A stretch of 64,000 bases of DNA from assembly GCA_947471745.1 (NCBI GenBank), contig CANJKZ010000473.1, forward strand, positions 5,001-69,000. The letters run 5' to 3'. The DNA is from Closterium sp. Naga37s-1 (taxonomy: Eukaryota > Streptophyta > Zygnematophyceae > Desmidiales > Closteriaceae). The position numbers and the translations under genes are program-made. Under the pieces are notes generated by a model that saw only the letters and a program-made list of their open reading frames with translations, was not told where the DNA came from and did no database searches. Of the stretch, positions 1 to 10,303 are shown piece by piece; within the stretch, counting starts at the first letter, position 1; each line of letters begins with the position of its first letter.

Positions 1-161
1 ACCTGCTGTGCATCACGTGCATGGCAACCGACAAGCACGCGCCGGGCTGTTCGAGACGGTACCGCATGCAGGAGCCCAAGGACATGAAACGTCCTAAGAA
101 TGCGAACCCCAAGTGGAGCGTGCCACAAGACCTAATCGAGCTGCAGCCATCGTATGAACAG
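1..161 (+). CDS. Helicase exon: end of Cys-rich region and NPKW signature, copy 1
   Basis: The frame from base 3 reads LLCITCMATDKHAPGCSRRY, then MQEPKDMKRPKNANPKWS and a DLIELQPSYEQ end, followed by a GT donor at 162-163. The spaced cysteines fit the tail of the RING-like zinc-binding segment that precedes the helicase C-terminal domain in this family. The exon is open at its 5' end because the window starts inside it. Confidence 0.72.
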
Positions 162-2990
162 GTGGGGTCCGTTTAGGGTTGTACATTCTAGGAGGAGGGA
201 GGGAGGGTGGGGGTGTGCCCTGCAGTACCGCATGCAGGAGCCCGAGGAGATGAAGCGGCCTGAGAATGCAAACCCAAAATGGAGTGTGCCTCAGGATTTG
301 ATCGAGCTGCAGCCGTCATACAAACAGGTGGGGTTCTTTTCTCTTGGAGTGTTAGAGTATGCGTCACGCGTGGGCATTTGTTGTTGTTAGGACAGACGGG
401 GTGTGCCTGGTGCCGGCGGTACCTCATGCAGGAGCCCAAGGACAGGAAGGGAGCACAGACTCCCAACCCCAAGTGGAGTTGGAATCTCAGAAGTGATCCA
501 CTCGACTTGGGCTCCATGCAGGAGCGTCAAGACCTGATCGTGGTGCAACCATCGTGGGTCCCAATCGAGGGTCCCAATCCTCGTTGCCCCCTCTTTCTCC
601 CATTCCTTGTGCGCAGAGGGAGTTGCATCTGGAGTGGCAGACGACAGCCAGCACCAAGGTGGATTACCTTCTCTCCCAGCTGCGCCTGCTCGCTCCCATT
701 CTCCACTTCTCTTTCACCTTTCCTCGTTCTCCTCCCCCCCTTCCTCTCAGAGGGAGTGGCATCTGGAGTGGCAGGCGACAGCCAGCACCAAGGTGGATTA
801 CCTGCTCTCGCAGCTGCGCCTGCTCGCTCCCCCTCCTCCTCCTGCCCCTCCTCTTCCCGGCAGCAAGCTGTCTGCCCCTCCTCTCTCCACTGCATCAGCT
901 CCACTATACCCACATGTAGGACCACCACTGTTGTCACATTCAATACAGTCACCATCAGAAGCAGCACAGCCACGCACGGTACCACACACTGTGACGCCCT
1001 CACCACCATTGGGAGATTCAAATGAGCCGATGGATAGTTGCGCGGAGTCAGAGCACGGAGAGGGGGCAGCAAATGGCTGTGCTGCCCATGCCATGGGGGC
1101 ACAAGGCCCTGTGGCTGCTGGGGGGCTTGGAGGGGAGAGGGACGGATATGGTAGGGAGAATAGGAGATACGATGGCGAGAAGGCGATAGTGTTCACGCAG
1201 TTTCTGGAGCACATCGCACTGCTGGAGGCGCAGCTTACACTCGCCGGTGTCAACTTCGCTGGCCTTTACAACCCCAGGCCTCAATCCGACAAGGTTTGTT
1301 GCATACCATTTCATCAGTCCCATTTCGTCAGTCCCATTTCGTTCACAGTCAGACTCATTTTGGTCAAAGGCTGGACCCATCACGTGAAGATCGTGTGCAG
1401 CCTGAGTGAGCTCGCCATGTTCGCCATGTGAACATGTTCTCCTTCGGCCTGCTTCTTTTGTATCAGCCCTCGACCCACTGTGTGAAGGCCATTCACCCAT
1501 CTGTGATCGTGCTTTGCCTCATGCCCTCTTCATCCTTTCACTATCTGTCCATATGTCCTTGCCTGTACGCATGTGATGTGATGTGATGTGATGTGATGTG
1601 ATGCATGCATGTGGGTATGTGATGTGATGTATGCATGCATGTGGGTATGTGATGTGATGTATGCATGCATGTGGGTATGTGATGTGATGTATGCATGCAT
1701 GCATGCATGCATGTACATATCCATATGCTATTCATGCATGTGTGACTATAACGAGAGCAGATGCAGGAGCTGCTGCGCTTCCAGCACGACCCGGCGTGCC
1801 GCGTGCTTCTAATAGATGGCCCGGGGTCGCCCGGTCTCGACCTCTCCTTTGTGTCACGCGTCTTCCTCATGGAACCCGTGTGGGACCCCAGGTACAAACT
1901 GTGCATGTGTGTGTGTTGTGTCAAGCCATGCTATGTGTAGAGTGCTGTCATGCGCCATGCCATGTGTCGCGCGTGTTCCTCATGGAACCCGTGTGGGACC
2001 CCAGGTACATTCTAAGTATGGGTGTGATGCGTCAAGCCATGCTATATCTAAAGTGGTGTCATGCAGCATGCCATGTGACACGCGTCTTCCTCAGGGAGCC
2101 CGTGTGGGACCCAAGGTGTGTTTTATCCCATGTTTTACTTCCTTGTTTCCATGACAGCCACTAGCACATGGTACTCACGGCATCACATGTCCTGGTTTCC
2201 ATGTGGGCAGCTAGTTCACCCATGCCCACATGTCCACCGTCCCAAACCCCCACGCCACCCCCATCCGACCCCACTTCCCCACCCCCGTCCGCGGCACTCT
2301 TCTCCCACGCAGTGTGGAGGAGCAGATGGTGTCTCGAGCGCATCGCATGGGCGCCTCTCGGCCAATCACGGTGGAGACATTGGCCATGGCAGGCACGCTG
2401 GAAGAGCACATGCTGCACATACTGCAGGTAGGTTCGGTGCAGGTAGGTTCGGTGCAGGTAGGTCTGGTGCAGGTACATCTGGTAAAGTCACCCCAAGAAA
2501 TGGCCCGTTTGTTTCGGCGCAGTGCAGGTATGTCTAGTGGAGGTATATCTTGTGCAAGCACGAGAGGTGACAACCTGCTTGCACCTCTGAACCTCCCCTC
2601 CTTCCCCACGTCTCCTTTCTGCATTCTTTGTTATCCTGCCTGCGCTCATTTCCCCTCCCTCACGACGTCTCCTCTCCATCCCGCAGCGCCTGCCCGACAG
2701 CGGGGCGCAGGCGAAGCAGACGCAGGCAAGGGAGGCAGTGGCACGCAACGCCGTCCTGCTGGCACTGAAGCTCGTCTGCCCTCCTCTCCTTCCCGGTGCT
2801 TCCCCTCTTCATTGCAGCGTCTGCCCGACCGCGGGGTGCAGGCAAAGCAGCGCCAAGCAAGGGAAGCCGTGGCACGCAACGCCGTCGTGCTGGCACTGAA
2901 GCTCATCTGCCCTCCCCTCCTTCTTGGTGCTTCCCCTCTTCATTGCAGCGTCTGCCTGACTGCGGGGCGCAGGCAAAGCAGCGCCAAGCA
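1..2990 (+). CDS. SNF2-family helicase gene, C-terminal part (spliced, 5'-truncated by the window, 3' end broken)
   Basis: The readable exons join in phase into the C-terminal third of a plant F-box/RING-type SNF2 helicase like Arabidopsis At3g54460, a nuclear ATP-dependent DNA translocase of unknown substrate. In order: the end of a Cys-rich (RING-like) segment with an NPKWSVPQDLIELQPSY signature (1-161), a WQ..AS.KVDYLLSQLR helix (751-828), helicase motif IV KAIVFTQFLEH (about 1180), GPGSPGLDLSFV as motif V (about 1820), and SRAHRMGA as motif VI (about 2335). Introns use GT/AG with matching phases: 161/751 phase 0, 1293/1761 phase 0, 1891/2313 phase 2, 2427/2687 phase 0. Walker A and B motifs would lie before the window. 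Four exon regions are duplicated, and the final exon is cut into by the 28-bp array. No stop codon with good context is seen, so the copy may be a pseudogene or end in an unrecognised exon. The homology is recalled, not searched. Confidence 0.75.
226..327 (+). CDS. Tandem duplicate of the NPKW exon, copy 2
   Basis: These 34 codons (YRMQEPEEMKRPENANPKWS to IELQPSYKQ) repeat the 34 codons at 60-161 with few changes. They are preceded by CTGCAG, giving an AG acceptor at 224-225, and followed by a GTGGGG donor at 328, like copy 1. If both copies were spliced in, 34 residues would be duplicated without a frame change. They may instead be mutually exclusive, or one may be dead. Confidence 0.65.
420..557 (+). 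pseudogene. Degenerate third copy of the NPKW exon
   Basis: The frame reads YLMQEPKDRKGAQTPNPKWS, then an unrelated stretch that includes a second MQE-like piece, then RQDLIVVQPSW. This is the same exon with an insertion of roughly 45 bp and several substitutions, and there is no GT donor at the expected end. It looks like a decaying tandem copy. Confidence 0.55.
617..704 (+). pseudogene. Extra copy of the WQ/KVDYLLSQLR exon start
   Basis: After an AG acceptor at 615-616 the sequence reads RELHLEWQTTASTKVDYL and LSQLRLLAP, then diverges into a pyrimidine-rich stretch with no GT donor. It is nearly identical to the start of the exon 134 bp downstream (751). With an acceptor but no donor it is probably not used, although its pyrimidine-rich tail could serve as the tract for the downstream acceptor. 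Confidence 0.6.
751..1293 (+). CDS. Helicase exon: linker and start of helicase C-terminal domain (motif IV)
   Basis: This is a 181-codon exon between a CTCTCAG acceptor and a GTTTGT donor at 1294. It starts REWHLEWQATASTKVDYLL, passes through about 110 residues rich in Pro, Ser, Gly and Ala that look like a lineage-specific insertion, and resumes conserved sequence with EKAIVFTQFLEHIALLEAQL and AGVNFAGLYNP. KAIVFTQF is the motif IV region opening the second RecA-like lobe of SNF2 enzymes. It joins in phase 0 to the exon at 1761. Confidence 0.72.
1573..1715. repeat. Intronic microsatellite (TGATG/ATGC-rich)
   Basis: The intron 1294-1760 contains repeated TGATG and GCATGCAT tracts. Inside it a 32-bp composite (GTGGGTATGTGATGTGATGT plus ATGCATGCAT) occurs about three times. 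It has simple-sequence character, and no coding signal is seen in the rest of the intron. Confidence 0.85.
1761..1891 (+). CDS. Helicase exon: motif V region
   Basis: After a GAGAGCAG acceptor the exon reads MQELLRFQHDPACRVLLIDG, then PGSPGLDLSFVSRVFLMEPV and WDP, and ends in phase 2 at CCCAG before a GTACAA donor. The terminal AG plus the T at 2313 makes the Ser of a WDPSVEEQ junction, which fits the family. GxGLDLSFV..V..MEP.W is the motif V block that couples DNA contact to ATP hydrolysis. Confidence 0.75.
1962..2115 (+). pseudogene. Two extra copies of the motif V exon end
   Basis: The last ~43 bases of the preceding exon (SRVFLMEPVWDP) plus about 70 bases of following intron recur twice more, with exon ends at 1891, 2004 and 2115, giving periods of 113 and 111 bp. 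The copy ending at 2004 keeps a GTACAT donor, and the one ending at 2115 has changed to REPVWDP with GTGTG. The extra copies lack an evident acceptor, so they are probably intronic, but each offers an alternative donor. Confidence 0.65.
2313..2427 (+). CDS. Helicase exon: motif VI (SRAHRMGA)
   Basis: After a CCCACGCAG acceptor the sequence reads VEEQMVSRAHRMGASRPITV, then ETLAMAGTLEEHMLHILQ, ending in phase 0 before GTAGGT. RAHRMGA is the motif VI arginine-finger segment, with Ala where most SNF2 proteins have Gln, as I recall for the At3g54460 group. TLEE.ML matches the helix that follows it. Confidence 0.78.
2421..2484 (+). repeat. 15-bp tandem repeat spanning a splice donor
   Basis: The motif GTGCAGGTAGGTTCG and close variants is reiterated four or more times starting exactly at the exon end at 2427, with looser copies near 2525 and 2540. 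Each copy carries its own CAG|GTAGGT-type donor and the 15-bp period preserves frame. Confidence 0.75.
2687..2774 (+). CDS. Helicase 3'-most exon, copy 1 of a 131-bp tandem repeat
   Basis: After a CATCCCGCAG acceptor, phase 0 reads RLPDSGAQAKQTQAREAVAR and then NAVLLALKL. A Gln/Arg/Ala-rich helix near the C-terminus follows motif VI in this family. The boundary on the right is weak (possible GT at 2775), and the true C-terminal residues were not found. Confidence 0.5.
2818..2990 (+). pseudogene. Helicase 3' exon, copies 2 and 3 (copy 3 truncated)
   Basis: The exon start recurs at 2818 and 2949, exactly 131 bp apart from the first and from each other, each with its own TTGCAG acceptor. Copy 2 reads RLPDRGVQAKQRQAREAVAR. 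Copy 3 matches to base 2990 (RLPDCGAQAKQRQA) and then passes directly into the 28-bp minisatellite. The host gene's recognisable sequence ends here. Confidence 0.65.
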
Positions 2991-5900
2991 GCTGGAAAGC
3001 GAGAGAATGGGGCAGGGTGATGGAAATCGGAAGAATGGGGCGGGGTGCTGGAAAGCGGGAGAATGGGGCGGGGTGATGGAAAGCGGGAGAATGGGGCGGG
3101 GTGATGGAAAGCGGGAGAATGGGGCGGGGTTATGGAAAGAGGGAGAATGGGGCGGGGTGATGGAAAGAGGGAGAATGGGGCGGGGTGATGGAAAGCGGGA
3201 GAATGGGGCAGGGTGATGGAAAGCGGGAGAATGGGGCGGGGTGATGGAAAGGGCGGGGTGATGGAAAGCGGGAGAATGGGGCGGGGTGATGGAAAGTGGG
3301 AGAATGGGGCGGGGTGATGGAAAGCGGGAGAATGGGGCGGGGTGATGGAAAGCGGGAGAATGGGGCCGGGTGATGGAAAGCGGGAGAATGGGGCGGGGTG
3401 ATGGAAAGGGCGGGGTGATGGAAAGCGGGAGAATGGGGCGGGGTGATGGAAAGTGGGAGAATGGGGCGGGGTGATGGAAAGCGGGAGAATGGGGCGAGGT
3501 GATGGAAAGCGGGAGAATGGGGCGGGGTGATGGAAAGCGGGAGAATGGGGCGGGGTGATGGAAAGAGGGAGAATGGGGCGGGGTGATGGAAAGCGGGAGA
3601 ATGGGGCGGGGTGATGGAAAGAGGGATAATGGGGCGGGGTGATGGAAAGCGGGAGAATGGGCGGGGTGATGGAAAGAGGGAGAATGGGGCGGGGTCATGG
3701 AAAGAGGGAGAATGGGGCGGGGTGCTGGAAAGCGGGAGAATGGGGCGGGGTGATGGAAAGCGGGAGAATGGGGCGGGGTGATGGAAAGCGGGAGAATGGG
3801 GCGGGGTGATGGAAAGCGGGAGAATGGGGCGGGGTTATGGAAAAAGGGAGAATGGGCCGGGGTGATGGAAAGAGGGAGAATGGGGCGGGGTGATGGAAAG
3901 AGGGAGAATGGGGCGGGGTGATGGAAAGCGGGAGAATGGGGCAGGGTGATGGAAAGAGGGAGAATGGGGAGGGGTGATGGAAAGCGGGAGAATGGGGCGG
4001 GGTGATGGAAAGCGGGAGAATGGGGCGGGTGATGGAAAGTGGGAGAATGGGGCGGGGTGCTGGAAAGCGAGAGAATGGGGTGGGTTGATGTAAAGCGGGA
4101 GAATGGGGCGGGTGATGGAAAGCGGGAGAATGGGGCGGGGTGATGGAAAGAGGGAGAATGGGGTGGGGTGATGGAAAGCGAGAGAATGAGGCGGGGTGAT
4201 GGAAAGCGGGAGAATGGGGCGGGGTGATGGATAGAGGGAGTTGGGGCGGGGTGATGGAAAGAGGGAGAATGGGGCGGGGTGATGGAAAGAGGGAGAATGG
4301 GTCAGGGTGATGGAAAGCGGGAGAATGGGGCGGGTGATGGAAAGCGGGACAATGGGGCGGGGTGATGGAAAGCGGGAGAATGGGGCCGGGTGATGGGATC
4401 CGGGAGAATGGGGCAGGGTGCTGGAAAGCGGGAGAATGGGGCGGGGTGATGGAAAGCGGGAGAATCGGGCGGGGTGATGGAAAGTGGGAGAATGGGGCGC
4501 GGTGATGGAAAGAGGGAGAATGGGGCGGGGTGATGGAATGCGGGAGAATGGGGCGGGGTGATGGAAAGCGGGAGAATGGGGCAGGGTGATGGAAAGCGGG
4601 AGAATGGGGCGGGGTGATCGAAAGAGGGAAAATGGGGCGGGTGATGGAAAGCGGGAGAATGGGGCGGGGTGATGGAAAGCGGGAGAACGGGGCGGGGTGA
4701 TGGAAAGCGGGAGAATGAGGCGGGGTGATGGAAAGCGGGAGAATGGGGCGGGGTGATGGAAAGAGGGAGAATGGGGTGGGGTTATGGAAAGAGGGAGAAT
4801 GGGGCGGGGTGATGAGAGGGAGAATGGGGCTGGGTGATGGAAAGAGGGAGAATGGGGCAGGGTGATGGAAGGAGGGAGGTTAAGGCGGGGTGATGGAAAG
4901 CGGGAGAATGGGGCGGGGTGATGGAAAGCGGGAGAATGGGGCGGGGTGATGGAAAGCGGGAGAATGGGGCGGGGTGATGGAAAGCGGGAGAATGGGGCGG
5001 GGTGATGGAAAGAGGGAGAATGGGGCGGGGTGATGGAAAGCGGGAGAACGGGGCGGGGTGATGGAAAGCGGGAGAATGAGGCGGGGTGATGGAAAGCGGG
5101 AGAATGGGGCGGGGTGATGGAAAGAGGGAGAATGGGGTGGGGTTATGGAAAGAGGGAGAATGGGGCGGGGTGATGAGAGGGAGAATGGGGCTGGGTGATG
5201 GAAAGAGGGAGAATGGGGCGGGGCGATGGAAAGAGGTAGAATGGGGCGGGCTGATGGAAAGCGGGAGAACGGGGCGGGGTGATGGAAAGCGGGAGAATGA
5301 GGCGGGGTGATGGAAAGCGGGAGAATGGGGCGGGGTGATGGAAAGAGGGAGAATGGGGTGGGGTTATGGAAAGAGGGAGAATGGGGCGGGGTGATGAGAG
5401 GGAGAATGGGGCTGGGTGATGGAAAGAGGGAGAATGGGGCGGGGTGATGGAAAGCAGGAGAATGGGGCGGGGTGATGGAAAGAGGGAGAATGGGGGGGGG
5501 GGAGGGCGATAGAAAGAGGGAGAATGGGGCGGGGTGATGGAAAGCGGGAGAATGGGGCGAGGTGATGGAAAGAGGGAGAATGGGGCGGGGTGATGGAAAG
5601 AGGGAGAATGGGGCGGGGTGATGGAAAGAGGGAGAATGGGGCGGGGTGATGGAAAGAGGGAGAATGGGGTTGGGTGATGGAAAGAGGGATAATGGGGCTG
5701 GGTGATGGAAAGAGGGAGAATGGGGCGGGGCGATAGAAAGCGGGAGAATGGGGTGGGGCGATGGAAAGAGGGAGAATGAGGCGGGGTGATGGAAAGCGGG
5801 AGAATGGGGCGGGGTGATGGATTTAGGGAGAATGGGGCGGGGCGATGGGAAGAGGCAGAATGGGGCGGGGTGATGGAAAGAGGGAGAATGGGGCGGGGTG

Positions 5901-8900
5901 ATGGAAAGCGGGAGAATGGTGCGGGGTGATTGAGAGAGGGAGAATGGGGCGGTGTGATGGAAAGCGGGAGAATGGGGCGGGGTGATGGAAAGTGGGAGAA
6001 TGGGGCGGGGTGATGGAAACCGGGAGAATGGGGCGCGGTGATGGAAAGAGGGAGAATGGGGCGGGGTGATGGAAAGCGGGAGAACGGGGCGGGGAGATGG
6101 AAAGCGGGAGAATGGGGCGGGGTGATGGAAAGCGGGAGAATGGTGCGGGGTGATTGAGAGAGGGAGAATGGGGCGGGGTGATGGAAAGCGGGAGAATGGG
6201 GCGGGGTGATGGAAAGTGGGAGAATGGGGCGGGGTGATGTAAAGCGGGAGAATGGGGCGGGGTGATGGAAAGAGGGAGAATGGGGCGGGGTGATGTAAAG
6301 CGGGAGAACGGGGCGGGGTGATGGAAAGCGGGAGAATGGGGCGGGGTGATGGAAAGCGGGAGAACGGGGCGGGGTGATGGAAAGTGGGAGAATGGGGCGG
6401 GGTGATGGAAAGCGGGAGAATGGGGCGGGGTGATGGAAAGGGGGAGAATGGGGCGGGGTGATGGAAAGCGGGAGAATGGGGCGGGGTGATGGAAAGCGAG
6501 AGAACGGGGCGGGGTGATGGAAAGAGGGAGAATGGGGCGGGGTGATGGAAGCGGGAGAATGGGACGGGCTGATGGAAAGCGGGAGAAGGGGCGGGGTTAT
6601 ATAAAGAGGGAGAATGGGGCGGGGTCATGGAAAGCGGGAGAATGGGGCGGGGTAATGGAAAGCGGGAGAATGGGGCGGGATGATGGAAAGCGGGAGAAGA
6701 GGGCGGGGTGATGGTAAGAGGGAGAATGGGGCGGGGTGATGGAAAGCGGGAGAACGGGGCGGGGTGATGGAAAGCGGGAGAACGGGGCGGGGTGATGGGA
6801 AGCGGGAGAATGGGGCGGGGTGATGGAAAGAGGGAGAATGAGGCGGGGCGATGGAAAGCGGGAGAACGGGGCGGGGTGATGGAAAGCGGGAGAACGGGGC
6901 GGGGTGATGGGAAGCGGGAGAACGGGGCGGGGTGAATAAAAGTGGGAGAATGGGGCGGGGTGATGGAAAGAGGGAGAATGGGGCAGGGTGATGGAAGGAG
7001 GGAGGTTAAGGCGGGGTGATGGAAAGCGGGAGAATGGGGCGGGGTGATGGAAAGCGGGAGAATGGGGCGGGGTGATGGAAAGCGGGAGAATGGGGCGGGG
7101 TGATGGAAAGAGGGAGAATGGGGCGGGGTGATGGAAAGCGGGAGAACGGGGCGGGGTGATGGAAAGCGGGAGAATGGGGTGGGGTGATGGAAAGCGGGAG
7201 AATGGGGCGGGGTGATGGAAAGCGGGAGAATGGGGCGGGGTGATGGAAAGCGGGAGAATGGGGCGGGGTGATGGAAAGGGGGAGAATGGGAAGGGGTGAT
7301 GGAAAGCGGGAGAATGGGGCGGGGTGATGGAAAGCGAGAGAATGGGGCGGGGTGATGGAAAGAGGGAGAATGGGGCGGGGTGATGGAAGCGGGAGAATGG
7401 GGCGGGGTGATGGAAAGCGGGAGAAGGGGCGGGGTTATATAAAGAGGGAGAATGGGGCGGGGTGATTGAAAGAGGGAGAATGGGGCGGGGTGATGGAAAG
7501 CGGGAGAACGGGGCGGGGTGATGCAAAGCGGGAGAACGGGGCGGGGTGATGGGAAGCGGGAGAACGGGGCGGGGTGAAAAAAAGTGGGAGAATGGGGCCG
7601 GGTGATGGAAAGAGGGAGAGTGGGGCAGGGTGATGGAAGGAGGGAGGTTAAGGCGGGGTGATAGAAAGCGGGAGAAAGGAGCGGGGTGATGGGAAGAGGG
7701 AGAATGGGGCGGGGTGATGGAATGCGGGAGAATGGGGCGGGGTGATCGGAAGCGGGAGAATGGGGCAGGGTTATGGAAAGCGGGAGAATGGGGCGGGGTG
7801 ATGGAAAGCGGGAGAATGGTGCGGGGTGATGGAAAGAGGGAGAATGAGGCGGGGTGATGGAAATCGGGAGAATGGGGCAGGGTGATGGAAAGCGGGAGAA
7901 TGGAACGGGGTGATGGAAAGCGGGAGAATGGGGCGGGGTGATGGAAAGAAGGAAAATGGGGCGGGGTGATGGAAGGGGGGAGAATGCGGCGGGGTGATGG
8001 AAAGCGGGAGAATGGGGCGGGGTGAGGTAGGATGGAGCGGGGTGATGGAAAGCGGCAAAATGGGGCGGGGTGATGGAAGGAGGGAGGATGGGGCGGGGTG
8101 ATGGAAAGCGGGAGAATGGGGCGGGGTGATGGAAAGATGGAGAATGGGGCGGGGTGATGGAAAGCGGGAGAATAGGGCGGGGTGATGGGAAGCGGGAGAA
8201 TGGGGCGGGGTGCTGGAAAGCGGGAGAATAGGGCGGGGTGATGGAAAGCGGGAGAATGGGGCGGGGTGATGGAAAGCGGGAGAATGGGGCGGGGTGATGG
8301 AAAGAGGGAGAATGGGGCGGGGTGATGGAAAGCGGGAGAATGGGGCGGGGTGATGGAAAGCGAGAAAATGGGGCGGGGTCATGGAAAGAGGGAGAATGGG
8401 GCGGGGTGATGGAAAGCGGGAGAACGGGGCGGGGTGATGGAAAGCGGGAGAATGGGGCGGGGTGATGGAAAGAGGGAGAATGGGGCGGGGTGATGGAAAG
8501 CGGGAGAACGGGGCGGGGTGATGGAAAGCGGGAGAACGGGGCGGAGTGATGGAAAGCGGGAGAATGGGGTGGGGTGATGGAAAGCGGGAGAATGGGGCGG
8601 GGTGATGGAAAGCGGGAGAACGGGGCGGGATGATGGAAAGCGGGAGAATGGGGCGGGGTGATGGAAAGCGGGAGAATGGGGTGGGGTGATGGAAAGCGGG
8701 AGAATGGGGCGGGGTGATGGAAAGCGGGAGAATGGGGCGGGATGACGGAAAGCGGGAGAATGGGGCGGGGTGATGGAAAGCGGGAGAATGGGGCGGGGTG
8801 ATGGAAAGCGGGAGAATGGGGCGGGGTGATAGAAAGCGGGAAAATGGGGCGGGGTGATGGAAAGAGGGAGAATGGGGCGGGGTGATGGAAAGAGGGAGAA

Positions 8901-9516
8901 TGGGGCGGGGTGATGGAAAGAGGGAGAATGGGGCGGGGTGAGGAAAGAGGGAGAATGGGGCGGGGTGATGGAAAGCGAGAGAATGTGGCGGGGTGATGGA
9001 AGGCGGGAGAATGGGGCGGGTGATGGAAAGCGGGAGAACGGGGCGAGGTGATGGAAAGCGGGAGAATGGGGCGAGGTGATGGAAAGCGGGAGAATGGGGC
9101 GGGGTGATAGAAAGCAGGAAAATGGGGCGGGGTGATGGAAAGAGGGAGAATGGGGCGGGGTGATGGAAAGAGGGAGAATGGGGCGGGGTGATGGAAAGAG
9201 GGAGAATGGGGCGGGGTGAGGAAAGAGGGAGAATGGGGCGGGGTGATGGAAAGCGAGAGAATGTGGCGGGGTGATGGAAGGCGGGAGAATGGGGCGGGTG
9301 ATGGAAAGCGGGAGAACGGGGCGAGGTGATGGAAAGCGGGAGAATGGGGCGAGGTGATGGAAAGCGGGAGAAGGGGGCAGGGTGATGGAAAGCGGGAGAA
9401 TGGGGCGGGGTGATGGAAAGCGGGAGAATGAGGTGGAGTGATGGAAAGAGGGAGAATGGGGTGGGGTGATGGAAAGCGGGAGAATGGGGCGGGGTGATGG
9501 AAAGCGGGAGAATGGG
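2991..9516. repeat. 28-bp G-rich minisatellite, array 1 (about 230 copies)
   Basis: The unit is GATGGAAAGCGGGAGAATGG plus GGCGGGGT, 28 bp, tandem for about 6.5 kb with single-base variants (AGCGGG/AGAGGG, AATGGG/AACGGG) and occasional short units. Because 28 is 1 modulo 3 and the unit lacks stops in several registers, every frame cycles through the same 28-residue translation and gives huge false reading frames, mostly on the minus strand. Variant units such as GGAGGGAGGTTAAGGCGGGG recur at about 4870, 6990 and 7635, showing block duplication within the array. Each unit has three runs of three or more G on the plus strand. Confidence 0.95.
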
Positions 9517-10303
9517 AGACCATGGGCCATCGGAATATGCAATATCATTTAGGTCGTTCGATGATTTTTCCTACGCCCATAGGGATCCATGTGCTTCCTT
9601 AGCATTTGTAGGCTGAAACTGACATCATCGCAATCGCCGAACTTTTCTGTTCGCGCAAACCAAGCTGAAATTGCTCTGGTAGGTGTATTTGACCATGGGC
9701 CATCGGAATATGCAATAACATTCAGGCCGTTTGATGATTTTCCCCACGCCCGTAGAGATCCATGCGCTCCCTTAGCATTTGTCAGCTAAAACTGCCATCA
9801 TCACGATCGCCGAACTAGTCTGTTCGCACAAACCAAGCTGAAATTGATGTGGTAGGTGTATTTGACCATGGGACATCGGAATATGCAATAACATTCAGGT
9901 CGTTCTACGATTTTCTCTACGCCTATAGGGATCCATGCGCTTCCTTAGCATTTGTCGGCTGAAATTGTCATCATCCCACTAGTTGTGGATGCGGAAAATA
10001 GTCTAATCTAGTGGACTAGCACAAAAAAAGAGGCATCTAATGCAGTGGACCAGTCAATGTGATGCGTTGGGCAGTCTGGTCAGTATGCGCACCTATAATG
10101 GGCGTACCAGGCAGAGTTCAGGCGCTCAATTTTGAGAACCACTTGGAACGAAATGGAAAATAGTCTAATCTAAAGAAGAGGCATCCAATGCAGTGGACCA
10201 GTCAAAGTGATGCGTTGGGCAGTCTGGTCAGCATGCGCACCTATAATGGGCGTACCAGGGATAGTTCAGGCGCTCAAATTTTGAGAACCACATGGAACGA
10301 AAT
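9517..10303 (-). repeat. Spacer 1: inverted 173-bp and 184-bp satellite pieces
   Basis: About 460 bp is the 173-bp satellite in minus orientation (CATCGGAATATGCAAT, GGATCCATG, CTTAGCATTTGT landmarks), then about 330 bp is the 184-bp satellite in minus orientation (GGACCAGTCA, GGTCAGTATGCGCACC). Short open frames here are satellite sequence, not genes. Confidence 0.85.

Noticed and set aside
4880..9523. A 1547-residue minus-strand frame (Pro/Ser/His/Phe repeats) and similar frames in 2940-3698, 10228-12380 and 13789-15324
   Set aside because: They are translations of the 28-bp minisatellite. The same peptide appears in several frames because 28 is 1 modulo 3, and single-unit length changes only shift the frame without stopping it.
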